Origin: Rhizobium sp. 18065
Lineage (GTDB): Bacteria; Pseudomonadota; Alphaproteobacteria; Rhizobiales; Rhizobiaceae
Reading direction: 5' to 3'
NCBI RefSeq assembly: GCF_902706095.1
Contig: NZ_CACSJP010000015.1
Coordinates: 20,079 to 84,078, forward strand
Length of the DNA: 64,000 nucleotides
Shown: piece after piece, positions 53,750 to 61,876 of the stretch
Numbering within the stretch: position 1 is the stretch's first letter
Layout: each line of letters opens with the position of its first letter
Notes under the pieces: generated by a model
The model's input: only the letters and a program-made list of their open reading frames with translations
Told to the model about the DNA's origin: nothing
Databases searched by the model: none
Made by a program: the position numbers and the translations under genes

Positions 53750-55555
53750 TTGCGTCGCCTTGCCCTCAGCCTGCTGTTCCTGCCCTTCTGTTCGCTTGCG
53801 CAAGCCGAGCCGCTACACGGGATCGCCATGCATGGTGAGCCGGCGCTCAGCGCCGACTATAAGCACTTCCCTTACGTCAATGCCGAGGCGAAGAAGGGCG
53901 GAAAGGTCAATTACGGCGTGGTCGGCACCTTCGATGCGCTGAACCCGTTCGTGCTCAAGGGCATGCGCACATCGGCGCGCGGCGTCTGGGATCCGGAATT
54001 CGGTAATCTGCTTTATGAGCCCCTGATGACCCGCTCATCCGACGAGCCGTTCACGCTTTATGGCCTGCTTGCCGAGAGCGTCGAATGGGACGAGGCGCGC
54101 AGCTTCGTCCAGTTCAACCTCAACCCGAAGGCGCAGTGGAACGACGGCAAGCCGGTGACGCCGGAGGATGTCATGTTCACCTTCGAACTTCTGCGCGACA
54201 AGGGCCGGCCGCCGTTCAACTCGCGGCTCGCGGTCGTCGAAAAAATGGAGAAGGTCGGAGAGCACGGCGTCAAGTTCACCTTCAACGACAAGGCCAATCG
54301 CGAAACGGCGCTGATCTTTGCCTCGGCGACGCCGATCCTGCCGAAACATGCCGTCGATGCCGCGACCTTCGACCAGACGTCCCTCACCGTTCCTGTCGGC
54401 TCCGGTCCCTACAAGATCAAGGACATCCGCGCCGGCGAGAAGATCACCTGGGCGCGCGACCCGAACTACTGGGGCAAGGATATCGCCTCGAAGGTCGGTT
54501 TCGACAATTACGACGAGATCAGCGTCAGTTACTTCCTGCAGGAATCGACGCTGTTCGAAGCCTTCAAGAAAGGCGAGATCGACGTCTATCCCGAAGGGGA
54601 TGCCAATCACTGGCTGCGCGCCTATGACTTTCCGGCGGTGCAGAAGGGCGATGTGGTGAAGGAAGCCTTCAAGCCCGGCCTGCCGTCCGGCATGCTCGGC
54701 TTCGTGTTCAACACCCGCCGGCCGATCTTTGAAGATCCGAAGGTCCGCGAAGCGCTGTCGGTGGCCTTCGACTTCGAATGGCTGAACAAGACACTGTTCA
54801 GCGGCGCCTTTACCCGCACGCAGAGCTACTGGCAGAATTCGACGCTTGGCGCCTATGGCAATGCGGCCGACGAGCGTGAACTGGCGCTGCTGGGAGCAGC
54901 AAAAGACAAGATCCCGGCGGACATTCTCGCCGGCACCTACACCTTGCCTAAGACCGATGCGTCGGGCGGCGACCGCAAGGCGCTTGGCGAGGCGGTCAAG
55001 CTGTTCGCGGAAGCCGGCTATCGGATCAAGGGTGGCAAGATGCTGGATGCCAGCGGCAAGCCGCTCGCCTTCGAGGTGATGACGCAGAACGAGGGTCAGG
55101 AAAAGATGGCTATCGCCTATCAGCGCACCCTGAAGCTGATCGGCATCGACACGGCGATCCGGACCGTGGACGATGCGCAGTATCAGGCACGGTCGAACAA
55201 TTTCGACTATGACATGATCATCAAGGCCTACACATCCTCGCTGTCGCCGGGCGCCGAACAGCCTAACCGCTGGGGTTCTGCCTCGAGGGATGCGGCTGGC
55301 AGCTTCAACTATGCGGGCGTTGCCAATGCCGATATCGACCGGATGATCGAGGCTTTGCTGCAGGCGCGCGAACCGGACGACTTCAAGGCTGCCGTAAGGG
55401 CCTATGACCGGCTGCTGGTCGCCGGTCACTATGTCGTGCCGCTCTATCACATCGGCGAACAGTGGGTTGCCCGGTGGAAGCATATCGGCCGCCCGGAGGC
55501 GACACCGCTCTACGGCTACCAGCGCTCCGTCTGGTTCGACGCGCGGGCGCAGTAA
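53750..55555 (+). CDS. ABC-transporter substrate-binding protein, family 5 (YejA-like)
   Basis: A 601-residue periplasmic binding protein. The start is taken as the TTG at 53750 because GGAGG lies nine bases before it and the product then begins with a clear signal peptide (RRLALSLLFLPFCSLAQA). MHGEPALSADYKHFPYVNAEAKKGGKVNYGVVGTFDALNPFVLKG is the YejA-type opening, and GSGPYKIKDIRAGEKITWARDPNYWGKD is the SBP_5 core. YejA binds peptides such as microcin C. No permease or ATPase genes are adjacent, so it is an orphan here and must work with components encoded elsewhere. Confidence 0.88.
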   Translation: MRRLALSLLFLPFCSLAQAEPLHGIAMHGEPALSADYKHFPYVNAEAKKGGKVNYGVVGTFDALNPFVLKGMRTSARGVWDPEFGNLLYEPLMTRSSDEPFTLYGLLAESVEWDEARSFVQFNLNPKAQWNDGKPVTPEDVMFTFELLRDKGRPPFNSRLAVVEKMEKVGEHGVKFTFNDKANRETALIFASATPILPKHAVDAATFDQTSLTVPVGSGPYKIKDIRAGEKITWARDPNYWGKDIASKVGFDNYDEISVSYFLQESTLFEAFKKGEIDVYPEGDANHWLRAYDFPAVQKGDVVKEAFKPGLPSGMLGFVFNTRRPIFEDPKVREALSVAFDFEWLNKTLFSGAFTRTQSYWQNSTLGAYGNAADERELALLGAAKDKIPADILAGTYTLPKTDASGGDRKALGEAVKLFAEAGYRIKGGKMLDASGKPLAFEVMTQNEGQEKMAIAYQRTLKLIGIDTAIRTVDDAQYQARSNNFDYDMIIKAYTSSLSPGAEQPNRWGSASRDAAGSFNYAGVANADIDRMIEALLQAREPDDFKAAVRAYDRLLVAGHYVVPLYHIGEQWVARWKHIGRPEATPLYGYQRSVWFDARAQ

Positions 55556-55666
55556 TCTCACGCCGACGTGCATGGGAAACCGCCGGTCCCGGCTTGACGC
55601 GGACCGGCGTTTGTCTATTGCGGACACTGGATTTTCGACTGCCTATCCCCTGAAAGGACATAGATC

Positions 55667-56338
55667 ATGGACCGCATCACCCTCGACCTCGTTTCCGATG
55701 TCGTCTGCCCCTGGTGTTTCCTCGGCAAGGCACGGCTCGAACTGGCGATCGCGGAAGTGCAGGACGTCGTCAGCATCGACATCAACTGGCGGCCCTACCA
55801 GCTCAACCCAGACTATCCGCCGGAGGGTGTCGATCATCAGGTCGAGCTGGCCAAAAAGCTTGGCGGCAAGGCGCGGATGGACGCGGCCCATGCAGAACTG
55901 ACGTCGCTTGGCGCCGAGGTCGGGATCGCATTCAACTTCGACGCCATCAAGGTCGGCCCGAATACGCTCGATGCGCATCGGCTGATCCACTGGGCGAGCC
56001 AGGAAAGCCGCGAAGTGCAGGGCCGCGTCGTTGACGGACTGTTTCGCGCCAATTTCGAGCAGGGTCGCAATATCGGCGACGCGAAGGTGCTGGCCGACAT
56101 TGCCGAGGAAGCGGGCATGATCCGCTCGGTCGTCGAGACGCTGCTGTCCGGCGATGCCGATGTGAGCCACGTGCTGAGCGAAGTCGAGGCGGCCAAGCAG
56201 ATGGGCGTCAACGGCGTACCGTTCTTCATCTTCGACCAGCAATATGCGGTCAGCGGTGCGCAGCCTGCGGCGGAACTTGCCAATGCGATGCGCGAAATCG
56301 GCAAGGCCAAGGCAGAGGCCCTGCGCAATCTGAATTGA
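55667..56338 (+). CDS. DsbA-family oxidoreductase (FrnE-like)
   Basis: A 223-residue thioredoxin-fold protein without signal peptide, so cytoplasmic. LVSDVVCPWCFLGKARLE has the CPWC redox site (Cys14 and Cys17); WRPYQLNPDYPPEGVDH and a cis-Pro in NGVPFFIFDQQYAVSGAQP complete the FrnE/2-hydroxychromene isomerase-like fold. A role in thiol-disulphide exchange or stress is suggested by homologues; the substrate is unknown. Confidence 0.9.
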   Translation: MDRITLDLVSDVVCPWCFLGKARLELAIAEVQDVVSIDINWRPYQLNPDYPPEGVDHQVELAKKLGGKARMDAAHAELTSLGAEVGIAFNFDAIKVGPNTLDAHRLIHWASQESREVQGRVVDGLFRANFEQGRNIGDAKVLADIAEEAGMIRSVVETLLSGDADVSHVLSEVEAAKQMGVNGVPFFIFDQQYAVSGAQPAAELANAMREIGKAKAEALRNLN

Positions 56339-56395
56339 CGCAGGAAGCGAAGCAACTTATCCCGGAGAAAGCTCTTCCTCCCCGGGATTTTCACC

Positions 56396-57322
56396 TTGTC
56401 TTCCGATACAACATTCAAAGGCGTCATTCTCGCCTTCATCTGCTTTGCCGCCTATGCATTCAGTGACGGCTCGATCAAGCTGGTGGACGGGCGGGTTTCG
56501 CCGTTCCTGGCCGGCTTCATCGGATCGAGCTTCGGGATTCTCGCCATTCCCTTCCTGATGAAGCGCGGCGACCACTGGCTGGATCTGGTTCGCACCACGA
56601 ACTGGCCGCTCTGGTCATTGCGCTTCGTCTGCTCGGCGGTCGGCACGATCGGCAGCATCATCGCCTTTACCCAGCTGAGCATGGCCGAGGCCTTCTGCCT
56701 GATCTTCCTGCTGCCGTCATTTGCGACGATCATGTCGGTGATCTTCCTGAAAGAACAGGTCGGCATCAAGCGCTGGAGTGCCGTTCTGATCGGCTTCCTG
56801 GGCGTGCTGGTGGTCCTCAGGCCCGGCTTTCGCGAATTGCAGACCGGTCACCTGGCAGCGCTTGCCTCCGGGTTTGCCGGCGCGATCTCGATCGTCATCT
56901 TCCGGGCAATGGGGCCCAAGGAAAAGAATATCTCGCTCTATGGCGCAGGCCTGCTCGGCAGTGTGCTGATCTGTGCCGTCGTTGCCGTGCCGCGTTTCCA
57001 GATGCCGTCCACCGGCGACTTCGCCCTGCTCGCCGCCTTCGGCACGCTTGGCGCAATCGGCAACGTGCTGATGATGCTGGCATCGTTTTATGCCCCGCCC
57101 GCCATCGTCGGGCCGATCCAGTACAGCCAGATGCTCTGGGCGATCCTGCTCGGCTATCTCGTCTTCGGCGACAAGGTCGACGGTTTCATGGCCGTCGGCA
57201 TCGCGCTGATCGTCGGCTCGGGGCTGCTGACGCTGATCCGCGAGAGAAAACGCGGTGTCGCCCTGCCGCCGTCCATGCCGGGCAAGAGCGAGGCGGCACT
57301 GGCGGTCAAGCCGGAAGATTAG
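56396..57322 (+). CDS. EamA/DMT-family transporter
   Basis: A 308-residue membrane protein with ten predicted helices in two EamA repeats. The TTG at 56396 is the only reasonable start before the first helix (GVILAFICFAAYAFSDGSIKLVDGR). SMAEAFCLIFLLPSFATIMSVIFLKEQVGIKRW and ASFYAPPAIVGPIQYSQMLWAILLGYLVFGDKVDGF are repeat ends with the conserved Glu/Pro pattern. It is not closely similar to the EamA protein at 51432. Substrate unknown. Confidence 0.85.
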   Translation: MSSDTTFKGVILAFICFAAYAFSDGSIKLVDGRVSPFLAGFIGSSFGILAIPFLMKRGDHWLDLVRTTNWPLWSLRFVCSAVGTIGSIIAFTQLSMAEAFCLIFLLPSFATIMSVIFLKEQVGIKRWSAVLIGFLGVLVVLRPGFRELQTGHLAALASGFAGAISIVIFRAMGPKEKNISLYGAGLLGSVLICAVVAVPRFQMPSTGDFALLAAFGTLGAIGNVLMMLASFYAPPAIVGPIQYSQMLWAILLGYLVFGDKVDGFMAVGIALIVGSGLLTLIRERKRGVALPPSMPGKSEAALAVKPED

Positions 57323-57354
57323 TACTTTTCGAAGAGAATCAGGGGGGCTACTCG

Positions 57355-57948
57355 ATGCGGCATAGGCCCATACCTTCCATTTCCGACGGTCTGGTGGACG
57401 GTCTGGGGGTCGCCACTGACACATTCATGGAACTCGCTGGCCTTGTTCCAGCAATCGGGAAAGCATTGGAAGTCGCAAGAGCGATACGCTCAACGGGTGA
57501 CGCCCTATTCCTTCGAAAAGTCGCTCGATTTCTTCGAGAGTTTTCTAACCTTTCGGTCGACGAGCGAGCCTCGTTCACCCAGGCGTTTGTCTCGGAGGAT
57601 GAACTCGAACGATTTGGTGAGAGTCTTCTTTTACTGCTTGAACATTCCGACGAGGTTGAGAAGCCAAGCGTAATTGGGCGGCTTTTCCGTGCTGCGGCTC
57701 AAGACAAGATTACTTTTGAGAACGCCGCCCGTCTGAGTGCGATCGTTAACCGAGGTTACCTGAGCGATCTACGAAATTTAGGTGATTTTCGGCATGAGAC
57801 ACCAGGTAGAGATAGCGACATTTCCATCTCTCTCCGCTCACTTGGGCTCCTCAATGTGACGTCCGAGGACGTCTTCGACGTCGAAAACAGCAAGTACAGG
57901 CTGAGCAAGTACGGAATGCTTCTTCTCGAACTTGGCTTTGAAAGCTGA
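57355..57948 (+). CDS. Orphan protein of unknown function beside mfd
   Basis: A 197-residue protein; ATG at 57355 with an AGGGGGG site. It is mostly helical: an N-terminal segment that may contact membranes (LVDGLGVATDTFMELAGLVPAIGKALEVARAI), a middle rich in Leu and Glu, and a C-terminal part (SLGLLNVTSEDVFDVENSKYRLSKYGMLLLELG) that looks like a small winged-helix or effector-type domain. The gene is visibly AT-richer, with rarer codons than its neighbours, and sits between a transporter and mfd, ending four bases from the mfd stop. I do not recognise a family; recent acquisition is likely. Confidence 0.6.
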   Translation: MRHRPIPSISDGLVDGLGVATDTFMELAGLVPAIGKALEVARAIRSTGDALFLRKVARFLREFSNLSVDERASFTQAFVSEDELERFGESLLLLLEHSDEVEKPSVIGRLFRAAAQDKITFENAARLSAIVNRGYLSDLRNLGDFRHETPGRDSDISISLRSLGLLNVTSEDVFDVENSKYRLSKYGMLLLELGFES

Positions 57949-57952
57949 TTTC

Positions 57953-60900
57953 TCAGCTCTTCGCCAGTTCCGCCAATTGCGTCATCACCACGGCCGCACC
58001 GGCCAGGCGCTTGTCCGGCGTCGGCAGATCGCGGGTAAGGAAGACGCTGTGATCGGGGCGGATCTTCGCCATCGTGCCCTGCTTGGCGATGTAACCGACA
58101 AGTGCTGCCGGGTTGGGGAATTGCTTGCCGCGGAACTGGACGACGACGCCCTTCGGGCCCGCTTCCAGTTTTTCGACATTGGCCTTCCGGCACAGCGCCT
58201 TGATATAGACGACCTTCAACAAATGCTGGACTTCGACCGGCATCGGGCCGAAACGGTCGATCATCTCGGCGCCGAAGCCGTCGATGTCGTTCAGTTCGGT
58301 GATCTCGCCGAGACGACGATAGAGGCCGAGGCGCAGATGCAGATCCGGCACGTAATCGTCCGGGATCATCACCGAAGTGCCGACCTGGATCTGTGGCGAC
58401 CAGCCGGTGTCATGGACTTCATCGACGCCCTTCACTTCGGCGACCGCTTCTTCCAGCATCTGCTGGTAAAGCTCGAAGCCGACTTCCTTGATATGGCCGG
58501 ACTGTTCTTCGCCCAAAAGATTGCCGGCGCCGCGAATATCGAGGTCGTGGCTGGCAAGCTGGAAACCGGCACCGAGCGTGTCGAGCGACTGCAGGACCTT
58601 GAGGCGACGCTCGGCGCTGGTAGTCAGAACCTTATTGACCGGCAGTGTCAGAAGCGCAAACGCACGGACCTTGGAGCGACCGACGCGGCCGCGGATCTGA
58701 TAGAGCTGCGCCAGGCCGAACATGTCGGCGCGATGCACGATCAGGGTATTGGCGGTCGGCACGTCGAGACCGGATTCGACGATCGTGGTCGACAACAGCA
58801 CATCGTAGCGGCCGTCGTAGAAGGCGTTCATGATGTCTTCGAGTTCGCCAGCCGCCATCTGGCCATGGGCGATCGCCACCTTCAGTTCCGGCACGTCGCT
58901 GTCCAGGAAAGCCTTGATGTCGGCAAGATCAGCGAGACGCGGGCAGACATAGAAGCTCTGGCCGCCGCGATAGTGCTCGCGCATCAGCGTCTCGCGGATG
59001 ACCAGCGGATCGAAGGGTGAGATGAAGGTGCGCACCGCCATGCGGTCGACCGGCGGCGTGGTGATCAGCGACAGTTCGCGCACGCCGGTCATGGCAAGCT
59101 GCAGGGTGCGCGGGATCGGCGTGGCCGAGAGTGTCAGGACATGCACATCGGATTTCAGCTCCTTCAGGCGCTCCTTGTGCTTGACGCCGAAATGCTGTTC
59201 CTCGTCGATGATCAGCAGGCCAAGATTGGCGAAATTGATGCCGGTACCGAGCAGTGCATGAGTTCCGACGACGATGTCGGTCTTGCCGTCCGCGACTTCC
59301 TTCTTGACCAGATTGAGTTCCTTGGTGCCAACAAGGCGCGAGGCTTGCTGGATGCGGATCGGCAGGCCACGGAAACGTTCGGTGAAGGTCTTGAAATGCT
59401 GGCGGGCCAGCAGCGTGGTCGGCACGACGACGGCAACCTGGATGCCGTTCATCGCCGCGACAAAGGCAGCGCGCAGCGCCACTTCCGTCTTGCCGAAGCC
59501 GACGTCACCGCAGATCAACCGGTCCATCGGCCGGCCTTCACCGAGATCGGAGCGGACAGCCTCGATGGCGTTCATCTGGTCTTCGGTCTCGTCATAGGGG
59601 AAACGGGCGGCGAATTCGTCATAGAGGCCCTCCTGCGTGGTCAGCACCGGGGCCGTGCGGGTCATGCGTTCAGCGGCAATGCGAATCAGGGCGCCGGCCA
59701 TGTCGAGCAGGCGCTTCTTCAGCTTGGCCTTGCGCATCTGCCAGGCGCCACCGCCGAGCTTGTCGAGCGGAACTTCGGTGCCCTCGCCGCCGAAGCGCGA
59801 AAGGAGATCGATGTTTTCGACCGGCAGGAACAGCTTTGCCTCGTCAGCATATTGGAGCTCGAGGCAGGCATGTGGTGCACCGGCAGCCTCGATGGTGCGC
59901 AGTCCGATGAAGCGGCCGATGCCATGTTCGGCATGCACGACGATCGAGCCCTCGTCGATGCTGGCGACTTCGGAGATGAAATCGGCACCCCGCTTGCGGC
60001 GCTTTGAGCGACGCACCATGCGGTCGCCGAGAATGTCCTGTTCGCCGACGATGACCAGATCGCCGGTCTCGAATCCGCCTTCAAGGCTGAGCACGGTCGT
60101 GCCCGCCTCGCCCTTCTTGAGATTGGCGATTTCCTTCAGGGCGGCAACGGGCTTGAGGTTTTCAAGGCCGTGTTCGTTCAGCACCTGCAACAGTCGGTCG
60201 AGCGAACCTTCAGACCAGCCGGAGACCAGCACCTTGGCACCGGCGGCACGCTTGTCGGCGATGTATTTGACGGCCTGGGTGAAGACGTTGACGCGCTTGG
60301 CGTCCTCGCCGTCTTCGGTCGCTGCCGCAGCCTTGGCCCAGCGTGGGCCCGGGCGAGCTTCGATCTCGATCACCATGCGACTTTCGCCGCCATGCTCGGC
60401 AAACGGCGTGATGCGTATCGGGTCGAAAGCATCGAGGTTGCGGCCGAATTCGGCGGCGCTCAGATAGAGGCGTTCGGGCGGCACAGGCTTGTAGGGTGTT
60501 CCCTGCGACAGGTGGCCCTTGCCGGGCGTGGCACTGTTGAGGCGGGCTTCATAATAATCGCGGATCAGCTTGGCGCGCTCTTCGGCGGCTTCGCGCACCG
60601 TGTGGTCGGTGACGATGCGAAACCCCTTCAGATAGTCGAACGTGGTTTCCAGATGATCATGGAACAGCGGCAGCCAGTGCTCCATGCCGGCATAACGACG
60701 GCCCTCGGAGACGGCGGCATAGAGCGCGTCGTCGCGGGTGGCGGCGCCAAACAGCGAGAGGTAGTTCTTGCGAAAGCGGCCGATCACCTCCGGCGTCAGT
60801 GTCACTTCGCTCATCGGATTGAGATCGAGCGAGCGGACCTGGCCGATGGTGCGCTGGGAGGCAGGATCGAAGGAGCGAATCGATTCAAGCGTATCGCCGA

Positions 60901-61462
60901 AGAAGTCGAGGCGAACCGGCTCCTCGGAACCCGGCACAAAAACGTCGAGAATGCCGCCGCGGACGGCAAATTCGCCGACTTCACGCACAGTCGCGACGCG
61001 GTCGAAGCCGTTGCGCTCGAGACGCGCGGCGATGTCATCCATCTTAAGCGTGTTGCCGGGCTTGGCGGAGAAACCGAGACTGTCGATGATATCGGCGGGT
61101 GCCACCTTCTGCAGCATGGCATTGACCGTCACCAGGACGATCGCTGCATGGGGCTTGAGATAGAGCGAGATCAGACCGGTCAGCGCCGACAGACGACGGG
61201 CCGAGACGTCGGCCGAGGGCGAGACACGATCGTAAGGCAGGCAGTCCCAGGCGGGCAATGTCAGCACCGGGATTTCCGGGGCGGCAAAGCTGAGGATCTG
61301 CTCGATGTTCTGCAGGCGCTGGCCATCGGAGACGACATAGGCGACGGGTCTGCCTTCGCGGGCAAGTTCGGCGAGGATGAAGGCATCCATGCCATCGGGC
61401 ACATGCGATAGGGTCAGGGCAGATTGCGCCTTGGCGATCCGCTTCACATCGATCAGGGACAT
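57953..61462 (-). CDS. mfd: Transcription-repair coupling factor
   Basis: A 1169-residue SF2 translocase. The UvrB-like N-terminal part, the RNA-polymerase-interacting domain with VHAEHGIGRFIGLRTIE, and the RecG-like motor with GDVGFGKTEVALRAAF (Walker A), LGTGINFANLGLLIIDEEQHFGVKHKE (DEEQ box), LSATPIPRTLQLAMTG and ESGLDVPTANTLIVHRAD motifs are all present. The C-terminal TRCF regulatory domain ends TQLAELAKS. It removes stalled RNA polymerase and recruits UvrA (also encoded in this window). Upstream and on the same strand is sdhE, six bases away. Confidence 0.97.
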   Translation of the reverse strand: MSLIDVKRIAKAQSALTLSHVPDGMDAFILAELAREGRPVAYVVSDGQRLQNIEQILSFAAPEIPVLTLPAWDCLPYDRVSPSADVSARRLSALTGLISLYLKPHAAIVLVTVNAMLQKVAPADIIDSLGFSAKPGNTLKMDDIAARLERNGFDRVATVREVGEFAVRGGILDVFVPGSEEPVRLDFFGDTLESIRSFDPASQRTIGQVRSLDLNPMSEVTLTPEVIGRFRKNYLSLFGAATRDDALYAAVSEGRRYAGMEHWLPLFHDHLETTFDYLKGFRIVTDHTVREAAEERAKLIRDYYEARLNSATPGKGHLSQGTPYKPVPPERLYLSAAEFGRNLDAFDPIRITPFAEHGGESRMVIEIEARPGPRWAKAAAATEDGEDAKRVNVFTQAVKYIADKRAAGAKVLVSGWSEGSLDRLLQVLNEHGLENLKPVAALKEIANLKKGEAGTTVLSLEGGFETGDLVIVGEQDILGDRMVRRSKRRKRGADFISEVASIDEGSIVVHAEHGIGRFIGLRTIEAAGAPHACLELQYADEAKLFLPVENIDLLSRFGGEGTEVPLDKLGGGAWQMRKAKLKKRLLDMAGALIRIAAERMTRTAPVLTTQEGLYDEFAARFPYDETEDQMNAIEAVRSDLGEGRPMDRLICGDVGFGKTEVALRAAFVAAMNGIQVAVVVPTTLLARQHFKTFTERFRGLPIRIQQASRLVGTKELNLVKKEVADGKTDIVVGTHALLGTGINFANLGLLIIDEEQHFGVKHKERLKELKSDVHVLTLSATPIPRTLQLAMTGVRELSLITTPPVDRMAVRTFISPFDPLVIRETLMREHYRGGQSFYVCPRLADLADIKAFLDSDVPELKVAIAHGQMAAGELEDIMNAFYDGRYDVLLSTTIVESGLDVPTANTLIVHRADMFGLAQLYQIRGRVGRSKVRAFALLTLPVNKVLTTSAERRLKVLQSLDTLGAGFQLASHDLDIRGAGNLLGEEQSGHIKEVGFELYQQMLEEAVAEVKGVDEVHDTGWSPQIQVGTSVMIPDDYVPDLHLRLGLYRRLGEITELNDIDGFGAEMIDRFGPMPVEVQHLLKVVYIKALCRKANVEKLEAGPKGVVVQFRGKQFPNPAALVGYIAKQGTMAKIRPDHSVFLTRDLPTPDKRLAGAAVVMTQLAELAKS

Positions 61463-61468
61463 CTTGGA

Positions 61469-61780
61469 CTACTTTGCGAGCGTTTCGGCATTGACCGGCG
61501 AAAAATCGGGGCGAAGAGCGGCTATGCGCATGAAGAGTGGCGTCTGGAAACGCTCGGGGATGGGCTCGGCGCCGGTGACCCATTTGACCAGATCATTGTC
61601 CTCTTCGGCCATGATCAGTTCCAGCTCGTCAAGATCGGCGTCCGGCAAGGTAGCGATTTCTGCTTCACAGAACTGACCGAGCATCAGGTCCATTTCGCGG
61701 ATGCCACGATGCCAGCAGCGGAACAATATCCGCCGACGGCGCGGATCAAGCTCGGCACTGCTCATGATCAAACCGGTCAT
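61469..61780 (-). CDS. sdhE: Succinate dehydrogenase flavinylation factor SdhE
   Basis: A 103-residue DUF339 protein starting at the ATG at 61780 (AAGGA eight bases upstream); a GTG two codons earlier is possible. It contains ILFRCWHRGIREMDLMLGQF with the RGxxE motif that inserts FAD into SdhA, and an acidic helix DLDELELIMAEEDNDLVKWV. It precedes mfd by six bases and is divergent from recG, a common rhizobial arrangement. Confidence 0.92.
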   Translation of the reverse strand: MTGLIMSSAELDPRRRRILFRCWHRGIREMDLMLGQFCEAEIATLPDADLDELELIMAEEDNDLVKWVTGAEPIPERFQTPLFMRIAALRPDFSPVNAETLAK

Positions 61781-61876
61781 CGGCACATTCCTTCCTGTTG
61801 ATGGGCCTCTATAGAACTAAGTGCAGCAATTGTCAGCTTGCCAAGGCGGCAATTTGCGGGGCATTTTGCCGGCATC

